Assembly: GCF_017569205.1 (NCBI RefSeq)
Contig: NZ_CP071870.1
Coordinates: 992,001-1,056,000 of the forward strand
DNA: 64,000 nucleotides
Reading direction: 5' to 3'
Source: Propioniciclava sp. MC1595
GTDB taxonomy: Bacteria > Actinomycetota > Actinomycetes > Propionibacteriales > Propionibacteriaceae
The position numbers and the translations under genes are program-made. Within the stretch, counting starts at the first letter, position 1; every line of letters starts with the position of its first letter. Below the pieces are notes generated by a model. It did not search any database, was not told where the DNA came from, and saw only the letters and a program-made list of their open reading frames with translations. Shown piece after piece: positions 14,168 to 28,225 of this stretch.

Positions 14168-15337
14168 TCAGTACCGCTTGGCCCACGTCGCGGTGCGCGA
14201 GGTGGCGTCCCAGGAGTAGACCTCGCGCCCGGAGACCCACGTCCGCAGCACGCGGCTGGCCAGCGCGAGCGGGTCGCCGGTCCAGAGCACGACGTCGGCG
14301 TCCTTGCCGACCTCGAGGGATCCGATGCGGTCGGCCACGCCCATGACGGTCGCCGGGTTGATGGTGATCGCGCGCAGGGCGGCGTCGACGTCCATGCCCT
14401 CGCGGACGGCGAGGGCCGCCTGCGTGACGAGGTACTCGATCGGGACGACCGGGTGGTCGGTGATCAGCGACACCGGTGAGCCGGCGCGGTCGAGGATGCC
14501 GGGGGCGGCCAGCGACCGGTCGCGTACCTCGACCTTGGAGCGGGTGACGATGAGGGGGCCGTACAGCACCGGGATGCCGCGCCCTCCGACGAGGTCGGCG
14601 ATCTTCCAGGCCTCGGTGCCGTGGTCGAGGACGAGCTCGTAGCCGAACTCGTCGGCCATGCGCAGGGCGGTGGCGATGTCGTCGGCGCGGTGGCAGTGCT
14701 GGCGCCAGGGGATCTCGCGGTTCAGCACCGCGAGCAGGGCCTCGTTGACGAGGTGGCCCTCGGCGTCGTCCTTGGCGGCGTGGTTGCGCGCCTCGGTGAA
14801 CGCCTTGCGGATCACCAGGGCCGTGCCGAGCCGGGTCGAGGGCGTCCGCTTCTGGTCGCCGTAGACGCGCTTGGGGTTCTCGCCCAGGGCCGCCTTGAGG
14901 CCGGAGGGGGAGCGCAGCACCATCTCGTCGACCACGCGGCCCCAGGTCTTGATCGCGACCGTCAGCCCGCCGATCGGGTTGCCCGAGCCCGGGTTCACGT
15001 TCACCGACGTGACGCCACCCATCAGGGCGTCGTCGAAGCCCTGGTCGAGGGGGTTGATCGCGTCCAGCGCGCGGGCGCCGGCCATGACGGGATCGGTCAT
15101 CTCGTTGGTGTCCTGGCCGGCCCAGCCCTCGCCCTCCTCCCACACGCCGAGGTGCACGTGGGCGTCCACGAAGCCGGGCAGCACCCACGCACCCGCGGCG
15201 TCCACGACCTCGTGCCCCGCGGGGACCTCGACGTCGGGGCCGAGCGCTGCGATCCGCCCGTCGGTGAGGACCACCTTGCCGTCGAACGGCTCGGCGGTGA
15301 CGGGGACGACGCGGGCCCCGGTGATGGCGACGTTCAT
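14168..15337 (-). CDS. Imidazolonepropionase-like amidohydrolase
   Basis: A 389-residue metal-dependent amidohydrolase. It opens with a small beta-sandwich (ITGARVVPVTAEPFDGKVVL) and the metal motif GFVDAHVHLG. Further metal or substrate residues include QHCHRADDI, LDHGTEAWK and the Asp in LITDHPVV. The C-terminal GSLEVGKDADVVLWTGDPL rejoins the sandwich. The family hydrolyses cyclic amides, ureas or lactams; the substrate is not predictable. I chose the ATG at 15337 because TAGGCT lies seven bases before it (leaderless pattern). Confidence 0.88.
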   Translation of the reverse strand: MNVAITGARVVPVTAEPFDGKVVLTDGRIAALGPDVEVPAGHEVVDAAGAWVLPGFVDAHVHLGVWEEGEGWAGQDTNEMTDPVMAGARALDAINPLDQGFDDALMGGVTSVNVNPGSGNPIGGLTVAIKTWGRVVDEMVLRSPSGLKAALGENPKRVYGDQKRTPSTRLGTALVIRKAFTEARNHAAKDDAEGHLVNEALLAVLNREIPWRQHCHRADDIATALRMADEFGYELVLDHGTEAWKIADLVGGRGIPVLYGPLIVTRSKVEVRDRSLAAPGILDRAGSPVSLITDHPVVPIEYLVTQAALAVREGMDVDAALRAITINPATVMGVADRIGSLEVGKDADVVLWTGDPLALASRVLRTWVSGREVYSWDATSRTATWAKRY

Positions 15338-15347
15338 GCGCCCGAGC

Positions 15348-16238
15348 CTAGGCCTGCAGGAACTCCCGCAGGGCGGGCATCTCACGGGCCATCTGGGCCA
15401 GCCCCTGCGCGTGGGCGGCCTCCAGCTTGGCGACGTTGCGCTCGCCGTTGGAGACGGTCATGGCGTCAGGGGCGAACAGGTAGGCGTCCCCCTGGCGTTC
15501 GAGCTGGAACAACTCGTCGCGGGTGGCGTTGTAGCGCGACCAGCGCGTCAGCAGGGCGTCGGCGACGGACGGGTACCGGCGGAAGTGCCGCCGGTAGAAC
15601 CACGGGTTCGACATCGGGCCCTTGGCGTAGCCGCGCTCCTGGGTGAGCACGACGAGGAACTTGCTGAAGCCGGCCTCGCGGGCGGCGTCGATCGCGATGC
15701 CGCCGGTGGCGCCGAGGGCGCCGTCGACGTAGACCTCGCCGTCGATCTCGACCGGCGGCATCACCACGGGCATCGTCGAGGACGCCTGTACGCGCGCCAT
15801 CAGGTCCTGGTGCTCGCGGATGTCGGCCCGCCCCCAGCGGACCGTCGCGCCGTCGCGGGCGCGGAACGCCTCAATGGCGAACTCGGCCGGGTGGGCCAGG
15901 AAGGCGGGGTAGTTGAACGGCAGCGCCTCGCCCGGCCCCGACGTGCGCCGGTAGATGTAGTCGGAGTTGAACAGGCCCTGCCCGCGCACGAACGTCCGCC
16001 AGTTGCCGAACTGCGGGTCGGCGGCGAAGGTCGTGAACGAGGCGCGCGCCCGCCAGGCGTCGCCGGTCAGGTAGTTGACGGTGTTGGACGCCCCGGCCGA
16101 GATCCCGGCCACGAACGGGAACACCAGCCCGGCCTCGACGAGCGCAACCACCACGGCGGAGGTGTAGGCGGCCCGCATGCCGCCACCCTCGAAGACCAGG
16201 GCGACATCGGGCACGTTCACGACGGGGGCGGTGGGCAC
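15348..16238 (-). CDS. Patatin-like phospholipase
   Basis: A 296-residue protein with the complete patatin signature: oxyanion loop GGGMR near residue 18, nucleophile elbow GISAG near residue 45, and the dyad Asp in DGALG near residue 170. These serine hydrolases cleave acyl chains from lipids. No signal peptide, so it is probably cytoplasmic as in YjjU-like bacterial members. The GTG start at 16238 has TAACCT seven bases upstream. It ends 11 bases before the amidohydrolase start, in the same direction. Confidence 0.9.
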   Translation of the reverse strand: MPTAPVVNVPDVALVFEGGGMRAAYTSAVVVALVEAGLVFPFVAGISAGASNTVNYLTGDAWRARASFTTFAADPQFGNWRTFVRGQGLFNSDYIYRRTSGPGEALPFNYPAFLAHPAEFAIEAFRARDGATVRWGRADIREHQDLMARVQASSTMPVVMPPVEIDGEVYVDGALGATGGIAIDAAREAGFSKFLVVLTQERGYAKGPMSNPWFYRRHFRRYPSVADALLTRWSRYNATRDELFQLERQGDAYLFAPDAMTVSNGERNVAKLEAAHAQGLAQMAREMPALREFLQA

Positions 16239-16307
16239 GCCCTTCAGGTTACCGACCCGGCAGCTGGTCCCGGAGGGTGCGCGGGCCGTCCGCGACTAGG
16301 ACGCGCA

Positions 16308-17045
16308 TCAGGCGTCCGGGTCGTCGGGGTCGACATCGGCGGCCTCGCGCCGGGCGATGCGGTCGCGGAGGCGCTGGACGGAACGCTTGGGGGAGAGCGG
16401 CCGCAGCCTGAGGTTGCTGAGCCGGAAGTCGATGGGCTCGGGCAGCATCCAGCCGAGCCGGCGGGCCAGCAGGCCGAGGACGGCGCACGTGATGATGGAC
16501 GCCGCCATGCCGGCCTGCGGGTGGCCCAGGTGGAACAGCGCGAGCGCCTCGATGCTGCCCAGCACGCCGATCGAGGCGTACAGCGTGTTGCCGCCGAAGA
16601 CGGCCGGGGTCTTGCCGACCAGCACGTCGCGCAGCATGCCGCCGCCGACGGCGGTGATGACGCCGAGCATGATCGAGGGGATCGGCTCCAGGCCCAGGGC
16701 GGCCGCCTTGATCGTGCCGGTGGCCGACCAGCAGCCCAGCGCGAGCATGTCGCACAGGGACAGCGCCCGGCGGGCGAGCGCGCCTTCGAGGTGGACGACG
16801 TAGGCGATCACGGCCGCGATGAGGGCGCCGGTCAGGTAGGCGGGGTCGACCAGGGCGACGGGGTAGCCCGACCCCAGCAGGACGTCGCGGATCATGCCGC
16901 CGCCCAGGCCCGAGATGATCGCCAGCGTGGCGAACCCGACGATGTCGAAGCGCCGCGAGCGGGCCACGGCACCCCCGAGGAGCCCGTTGGCGACCACCCC
17001 GGTGACATCCACGATCCTGAAGATCGTCTCGGCGTCCCAGATCAC
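16308..17045 (-). CDS. TRIC-type channel, YadS/YicG family
   Basis: A 245-residue membrane protein with two repeats of three helices. Each repeat has the family's glycine-rich motif: SGLGGGMIRDVLLG and TAVGGGMLRDVLVG. Prokaryotic members form trimeric cation channels. The C-terminal 45 residues are charged and cytoplasmic. The GTG start at 17045 gives the usual length; GAGAAT lies seven bases before it. About 70 bases separate it from the patatin gene. Confidence 0.9.
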   Translation of the reverse strand: MIWDAETIFRIVDVTGVVANGLLGGAVARSRRFDIVGFATLAIISGLGGGMIRDVLLGSGYPVALVDPAYLTGALIAAVIAYVVHLEGALARRALSLCDMLALGCWSATGTIKAAALGLEPIPSIMLGVITAVGGGMLRDVLVGKTPAVFGGNTLYASIGVLGSIEALALFHLGHPQAGMAASIITCAVLGLLARRLGWMLPEPIDFRLSNLRLRPLSPKRSVQRLRDRIARREAADVDPDDPDA

Positions 17046-17075
17046 GTCGCCGATTCTCGCACGCGGCCGGAACGG

Positions 17076-17106
17076 CGACAGCCCGCGCCAACGGCGCGGG
17101 CTGTCG
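17076..17106 (-). terminator. Terminator after icd
   Basis: A perfect 14-bp stem (17076-17089 with 17093-17106) with a three-base loop AAC, and GCCCGCGCC/GGCGCGGGC inside. It lies 17 bases after the icd stop, between icd and the channel gene. No long T-run. Confidence 0.85.
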
Positions 17107-17122
17107 TGGTCGTCCGTCGGGG

Positions 17123-21126
<4,004 letters not shown>

Positions 21127-21138
21127 CCCGCGGTCGGG

Positions 21139-22545
<1,407 letters not shown>

Positions 22546-22743
22546 CGGACCATTGTCCACGCCGCTGGGGTGCGGGCCGAATCGGGCGCCGTCCGCAGGG
22601 GGCTGTGGCAAGGGGCGGGACGGTCGCCACGCCCGCGTGCGGCCAGACATCGGACGACAACAGTGCAACCGGCTGAACGGGGCGCCAGGAGCGTTTACCA
22701 TCGTGTCACCGCCCCGCAGGGGCGACACCGGAAAGGTCAGGCC

Positions 22744-23481
22744 GTGCATGTGAAGGCAAGCTCGGACAGACGCGCACCGCGACCACCTGCCCACCTCGTG
22801 GCGCGGCTGCGCATGATGGTCGTGGACGGGAGCATCCCCACCGACGAGCCGATCGAGATCGACCGGATCGCCGACCTGCTCCGCGCCGACGCCTCCGTGA
22901 CCCTGCTGGTGCTCATGGAACTCGGTCGCGACGGCTTCCTCGAGCGGGTGGGGGAGGACGCCATCCGCGTCCGCGACCGGGCCGAGGCGCCGGGGGACGG
23001 GATCGTCCAGATCCGGCGGATGCTCGAGCCCGTGGCGCTGCGGACGGCCGCCGAGCACGCGCGGCCGGTCGACCTGATCACCCTGCGACACCTGGCCGAG
23101 GGAGTGGAGGCGGCCGTCGCTGCCCGCGACTACCTGGCGTTCCGTCGGGCCGACGACGCGTTCGTGGCGACCCTGCTGTCCCTGCACCCGAACGCCGAAC
23201 TCGCCCGGCTGTGCACCGAACTGCGGCTGCGCACGGCCTACGACGGATTGCGGGTGCCCGTCGAGCAGGGCGTCCTGAGCGACTCCCTGCGCCCCGACGC
23301 CCGCATCGTCGACCTGATCGCGGCCGGTGACTTCGCCGGGGTCGAGTCGCTCGCGGAGACCCTGATCGACCGGCTGCGCCTCGTCGGTGCCCCCCGGATG
23401 GACTCACCCCACCTGGTCGGTGCCCCGATCCCCCTGGACGTCGAGGTCGACGTGGAGTTTCTGGAGGTCCCGGTCAGCTGA
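22744..23481 (+). CDS. GntR-family regulator with FCD domain
   Basis: A 245-residue protein. The C-terminal FCD ligand-binding domain is clear: IVQIRRMLEPVALRTAAEHA, then AAVAARDYLAFRRADDAFVATL and a final helix AGDFAGVESLAETLIDRL. The N-terminal winged helix is degenerate (IDRIADLLRADASVTLLVLM), with fewer basic residues than usual. FadR/FCD regulators respond to small organic acids. GGAAAGGTCAGG precedes the GTG. No obvious partner operon is adjacent, since downstream DNA is gene debris. Confidence 0.75.
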   Translation: MHVKASSDRRAPRPPAHLVARLRMMVVDGSIPTDEPIEIDRIADLLRADASVTLLVLMELGRDGFLERVGEDAIRVRDRAEAPGDGIVQIRRMLEPVALRTAAEHARPVDLITLRHLAEGVEAAVAARDYLAFRRADDAFVATLLSLHPNAELARLCTELRLRTAYDGLRVPVEQGVLSDSLRPDARIVDLIAAGDFAGVESLAETLIDRLRLVGAPRMDSPHLVGAPIPLDVEVDVEFLEVPVS

Positions 23482-23595
23482 CCAAGCCGTCGTTCACCAT
23501 GCCGAGCGTGCGAGACCGCTGGCTCGTCCAGTGCAGGGTGAGGTCGCCCAGGTCGACCGAATCGCCGTCCTTGATGGTGCGCACCGTCTGACCGC

Positions 23596-23789
23596 CGGGT
23601 CGAGTCGGGCCTCGGCTTAGACGCCACCATCCAGGTCGAGGAATACGGCATCCCGCTGGCCGACGTGCTGCACACCCAAGCCCGCGAGGTGCGGTGTCAT
23701 TCCCCTTGGTGCTTACGCTGCTGCCCGCGCTGATGATCGTCATCATCGGGCCTGCGATCATCTCCATCATGGAGGCACCCAGCGGGTGA
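23596..23789 (+). pseudogene. Remnant of a TadC/GspF-like secretion membrane protein
   Basis: One frame reads LGLDATIQVEEYGIPLADVL followed by HTQAREVR, the conserved segment before the last helices of TadC-type pilus assembly proteins. The next frame reads FPLVLTLLPALMIVIIGPAI, the C-terminal membrane helix of the same family. The roughly 20 residues normally between them are missing and the frame shifts. Nothing upstream restores a start. Confidence 0.6.
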
Positions 23790-23810
23790 CTCCGGTGTGG
23801 GCAGCGGTCC

Positions 23811-23946
23811 TGGCGGCGGCATGGGTTCGCGTCCCTGCTCGTCCTCGCGCGCACGCGCGACCTGAAGGCCGACGTCCCGATGGGTCCAGCCCTGATCGTG
23901 GGTGCAGCGGTTGGGGTGGCGTCCGCCACCGTCGGGCTGCCCTGGT
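23811..23946 (+). pseudogene. Remnant of an A24 prepilin peptidase C-terminus
   Basis: One frame reads FASLLVLARTRDLKADVPMG followed by PALIVGAAVGV, which looks like the last two helices of a type IV prepilin peptidase with its loop. There is no start and no catalytic Asp, and the frame runs into the citrate synthase terminator without a clean stop. It lies next to the TadC-like remnant, so both probably come from one lost pilus or secretion cluster. Confidence 0.5.
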
Positions 23947-23960
23947 AGCAGCCCGACGGC
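23929..23960 (-). terminator. Terminator after gltA
   Basis: A perfect 12-bp stem CCGTCGGGCTGC/GCAGCCCGACGG with an 8-base loop, five bases beyond the citrate synthase stop. Confidence 0.8.
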
Positions 23961-23965
23961 ACGGG

Positions 23966-25237
<1,272 letters not shown>

Positions 25238-25322
25238 GGCGTCACCGTATTGGTGCCTGCGACTCATCGGGGGGTGGCTCAGTCGGTGGTCACCCGGTCG
25301 CTCAGAGTCCGGACGTGCCCTC

Positions 25323-26210
25323 TCAGCGGACCGTCGGCGTCTGCTGCTCGAACCGGAGCCGCCACGTGTCGTCGTGCTTGACCCAGATCGAACTCCGCAG
25401 ACTGACCGCGCTGCGCGAGCGCGCCCGCCAGCGCAGCTGCACCACCCACGGGGCCAGCTCGTCGATGCCCTCGACCTCGACGGTGATCTGGTCCTCGTGG
25501 GGCTTGAGCGTGGCTAGCGTGCGGCCCTTCCCGGACGCCCTGCCGTTGACGTCGTGCTCCATGAACCGCGGGTGGAGGAGCGCCTCGGCGGCGGACCGGT
25601 CGGAGCGCACGGCGTCCGAGAGCCAGCTGCGCTGCAGCGCGACGACGGGGTGCTCGTCCTCGTCGGGGGCGGGGTCCGGGGCGGCGTCGAAGAGATCCGG
25701 CTCGCGGACCGGGCCGGGGGAGACATCGGGGGTCGGCGTCCGGACGACGTCGGGGGAGAAGCCGGGGCCCTCGTCGACGGGCAGGCCCTTCTGGAAGGCC
25801 ACCGCGGCGGCCCGCGCTCGGGCGTCAGCGGCCTCGTTGAGCTCGTGGCCGGCGTGCCCCTTCACCCACTCGAAGGTGATGCGGCGGCCGACGAGTTCGG
25901 TGTCGAGCTCCTTGAGCAGGTCGACGTTGAGCACCGGCTTGCCGTCGGCCTTCTTCCAGCCACGGCGCTTCCAGTTGGGCATCCACTTGGTGAGGGAGTT
26001 GATCACGTACTGGGAGTCGCAGAAGACCAGCAGGTCATCCTCGGCGCCCTTCGTCTGGCGCAGGAGGTCGAGCACCGCCATGAGCTCGCCCATGTTGTTG
26101 GTGCCGTGCTTCCAGCCGCCGGCGGCCCAGCGGTCGCCGTCGATGAACCACGCCCACCCGGCGGGACCGGGGTTGGACAGCGACGACCCGTCGGCGGCAG
26201 CAATGATCAC
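25323..26210 (-). CDS. rnhA: RNase HI fused to an NTF2-like (DUF4440-type) domain
   Basis: A 295-residue protein. Residues 1-145 are RNase HI with the four carboxylates in AAADGSSL, NNMGELMAV, FCDSQYV and the AADARAR region, plus WVKGHAGHELNEAADA with its catalytic His. It cuts RNA in RNA-DNA hybrids. After a Pro/Asp-rich linker, residues 190-295 form an NTF2-like domain (LQRSWLSDAVRSDRSAAEAL, then WRARSRSAVSLRSSIWVKHD). The GTG start at 26210 has CAGAAT six bases upstream. One of the flanking palindromes of the neighbouring DUF559 gene begins 28 bases upstream of this start. Confidence 0.9.
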   Translation of the reverse strand: MIIAAADGSSLSNPGPAGWAWFIDGDRWAAGGWKHGTNNMGELMAVLDLLRQTKGAEDDLLVFCDSQYVINSLTKWMPNWKRRGWKKADGKPVLNVDLLKELDTELVGRRITFEWVKGHAGHELNEAADARARAAAVAFQKGLPVDEGPGFSPDVVRTPTPDVSPGPVREPDLFDAAPDPAPDEDEHPVVALQRSWLSDAVRSDRSAAEALLHPRFMEHDVNGRASGKGRTLATLKPHEDQITVEVEGIDELAPWVVQLRWRARSRSAVSLRSSIWVKHDDTWRLRFEQQTPTVR

Positions 26211-26237
26211 CCGGCCATTCTGCCCCACCCCCCAGGG

Positions 26238-26297
26238 GTGCACTTCGAGGCGGCGTTTCTATCGCTGGGGCGATAGTTCTGTGAGCGCGAAGTGCAC
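26238..26297. repeat. 60-bp palindromic repeat, copy 1 (left end of DUF559 unit 1)
   Basis: It is identical, in inverted orientation, to 27424-27483 over all 60 bases; the match stops exactly at the ends. Each copy is itself a two-stem hairpin: outer stem GTGCACTTCG/CGAAGTGCAC, inner stem CTATCGC/GCGATAG around TGGG, with unpaired segments between. Confidence 0.97.
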
Positions 26298-26366
26298 ACC
26301 CCCCCCGGGCGCGGGGGCACCCCGTGCCGCCTGTGCCGCCTGTGCTGTCCGAGCCTTCCCGGGATC

Positions 26367-27314
26367 TCAGGCGATCAGGACGTCATCCGATTGCCATCCG
26401 AGCCGCGGGAGAACGACTGAGGCGAGCTTCCCGATGAAGGTCCCGGGTGTGTCGCGAAGCGTTGTGGGCGCAACCGGGACGACCACGATCCCGAAGGTCT
26501 GGTAGTCGAGGTCCTTCTCCATGGTGGAGGCGAACTTGTCCCCTCCCGTGTCGGTGAATCCGTCGTGGTACTTCCGCGAGTGCACCTGCACCACGACCCC
26601 GGCGTCGGGGAAGTAGCCGTCGGGGGTACCGATCCTCTTGCCGCAGGCTGTCACCAGCCTCGGGTTCTGCACCATGCGGGGCAGGTCCGGGTGCTCGCGG
26701 ACGAGGACCGCCAACTCAGCCTCGGCGACGGACCACGACCCCCGACGGAAGTCCACCACCGCCTCGACCATGCCACCCGTGGCGTTGGGGCGTCCGTACT
26801 CGATCTCGCTGGCGAGCCGATCCGCACTGGTGCGCCGGTTCTGCAGGATGGCCATGGCCACGCCTCTGAGGTGCCGGTCGGAGAGCTGACGCAGGCGGTT
26901 GGCGTCCGCCAGCGCCCGTTCGACGGGGGCTATGCGGAGGTCGTCGCGCAGGACCGGCGCGGGTAGACGCTTGGTCCGGACTGTCTCGAACCCGCCCGCT
27001 CGGACGCGGGCGCGTGCGGTGTTCGGGACCAGGAATGACGTGATGGGGAACTCGTGGTCGTACGCGAATCCGTGCACCTGTAGTGCATGGAGCCCGGTCA
27101 GAACCGAGCGCGGGCCGGCCCACAGGGACGCCGCCACGAGGAGGTCGCCTCCCGTGAGGGGACCTGGGCGCGGGGAGTACACGGTGCGCAGGATGCGACG
27201 GCCGCTGCGCACGAGGTGCTGCAGCTGGGAGAGGGACGCCCCGGCCTCGAGCAGTTGCTGTGTGGTGGCCAGACCTCGCTGACCGAAGATGACAGGGAAC
27301 GTGAACTTCGACAT
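26367..27314 (-). CDS. AbiEi-like N-terminus plus DUF559 (Vsr-fold) endonuclease domain, copy 1
   Basis: A 315-residue protein. Residues 1-75 resemble the winged helix of AbiEi-type antitoxin proteins (FGQRGLATTQQLLEAGASLS, LVRSGRRILRTVY). The middle is variable. The last 120 residues match the DUF559/Vsr PD-(D/E)xK fold: SVAEAELAVLVREH, GTPDGYFPDAGVVVQVHSRK, then KDLDYQTFGIVVVPV. At the central strand the usual VEVD reads VQVH, so the metal site may be altered. The ATG at 27314 was chosen because the frame upstream runs through the palindrome. GACATT-CCGGGC-ATG suggests a leaderless mRNA. Confidence 0.75.
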   Translation of the reverse strand: MSKFTFPVIFGQRGLATTQQLLEAGASLSQLQHLVRSGRRILRTVYSPRPGPLTGGDLLVAASLWAGPRSVLTGLHALQVHGFAYDHEFPITSFLVPNTARARVRAGGFETVRTKRLPAPVLRDDLRIAPVERALADANRLRQLSDRHLRGVAMAILQNRRTSADRLASEIEYGRPNATGGMVEAVVDFRRGSWSVAEAELAVLVREHPDLPRMVQNPRLVTACGKRIGTPDGYFPDAGVVVQVHSRKYHDGFTDTGGDKFASTMEKDLDYQTFGIVVVPVAPTTLRDTPGTFIGKLASVVLPRLGWQSDDVLIA

Positions 27315-27423
27315 GCCCGGAATGTCGGCAGGAGGCGGCCATTTCGTGCAGCGAGTTCGTGGCTTGTGGACAACCTGCGTCGGGTCCGGGAATCCGTCCA
27401 CAGGTTGATCGCCGCCACCGGGA

Positions 27424-27483
27424 GTGCACTTCGCGCTCACAGAACTATCGCCCCAGCGATAGAAACGCCGCCTCGAAGTGCAC
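27424..27483. repeat. 60-bp palindromic repeat, copy 2 (right end of DUF559 unit 1)
   Basis: Exact reverse complement of 26238-26297. It lies 110 bases upstream of the DUF559 start. Between repeat and gene there is a dyad, CAACCTG at about 27370 and CAGGTTG at about 27396, each next to a GTGGAC/GTCCAC motif. Confidence 0.97.
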
Positions 27484-27538
27484 TCCGGAGGAGGACGAGG
27501 ACGAGGAGCCCGGCGACGAGCGGGCCCCACGGGACGCC

Positions 27539-28225
27539 TTACGGCTGGGGCCGAACCAGGCCGGTGTCGTAGGCGAACACCACCATGCCGACGCGGTCGC
27601 GCAGGGCGAGCTTGGCCAGGATGTGGCCGATGTGGGTCTTGACGGTCGCCTCGGCGAGGAACAGCGTCTGGGCGATCTCCGAGTTCGTCAGGCCGGTGCC
27701 GACGAGCGTCAGCACCTCGCGCTCGCGCTCGGTGAGCACGCCGAGGCGCTCCTCGGGCGACTTCCCGGTCGAGGCGTCGCCGGGCATCATCGGCACGAAG
27801 CGCTCCAGCAGGCGGCGGGTCGCGGAAGGCGCCACGACGGCCTCACCCGAGTGCACGGCACGGATGCCGGCCAGCAGCTCGGCCGGACCGGCGTCCTTGA
27901 GCAGGAACCCTGAGGCGCCCGCCTGCAGCGCCGAGTAGACGTACTCGTCGAGGTCGAACGTCGTGAGCACGAGCACCTTCGCGGCGGCGCCCGAGGCGAC
28001 GATGCGGCGGGTGGCCTCGACGCCGTCCATGATCGGCATGCGGATGTCCATCAGCACGACGTCGCAGCCGGCAGGCGCGGAGACCGCGCGCACGGCGTCC
28101 TGCCCGTTGCCGACCTCGGCGACGACCGTCATGTCGGCCTGCGCGTCGAGCACCATGCGGAACCCGAGGCGGACCAGTTCCTGGTCGTCGGCCAGCACGA
28201 GGCGGATCGGTTGCGGTTCGGTCAT
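27539..28225 (-). CDS. NarL/LuxR-type response regulator
   Basis: A 228-residue two-component regulator. The receiver domain has the acidic pair in LADDQELVR, the phospho-acceptor Asp in VLMDIRMP at about residue 58, and the Lys in FLLKDAG. The C-terminal LuxR helix-turn-helix is LTEREREVLTLVGTGLTNSE then ATVKTHIGHILAKL. Its ATG overlaps the kinase stop (ATGA), so the pair is co-translated. The target genes are unknown. Confidence 0.95.
   Translation of the reverse strand: MTEPQPIRLVLADDQELVRLGFRMVLDAQADMTVVAEVGNGQDAVRAVSAPAGCDVVLMDIRMPIMDGVEATRRIVASGAAAKVLVLTTFDLDEYVYSALQAGASGFLLKDAGPAELLAGIRAVHSGEAVVAPSATRRLLERFVPMMPGDASTGKSPEERLGVLTEREREVLTLVGTGLTNSEIAQTLFLAEATVKTHIGHILAKLALRDRVGMVVFAYDTGLVRPQP

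Larger units (their letters stand above)
26238..27483. mobile_element. DUF559 unit 1: endonuclease-like gene between perfect inverted palindromes
   Basis: A 1246-base unit made of two identical 60-bp palindromes in inverted orientation and one gene reading leftward. No DDE, HUH or serine transposase is present, and no obvious target duplication is seen outside the repeats (CCCAGGG before, TCCGGAGG after). The perfect identity of the two repeats implies recent spread, gene conversion or strong constraint. Whether it moves is unknown. Confidence 0.6.

Noticed and set aside
26238-27483. Insertion sequence with terminal inverted repeats
   Set aside because: There is no transposase motif and no clear target duplication, so I do not call it an IS; the gene is a DUF559 protein.
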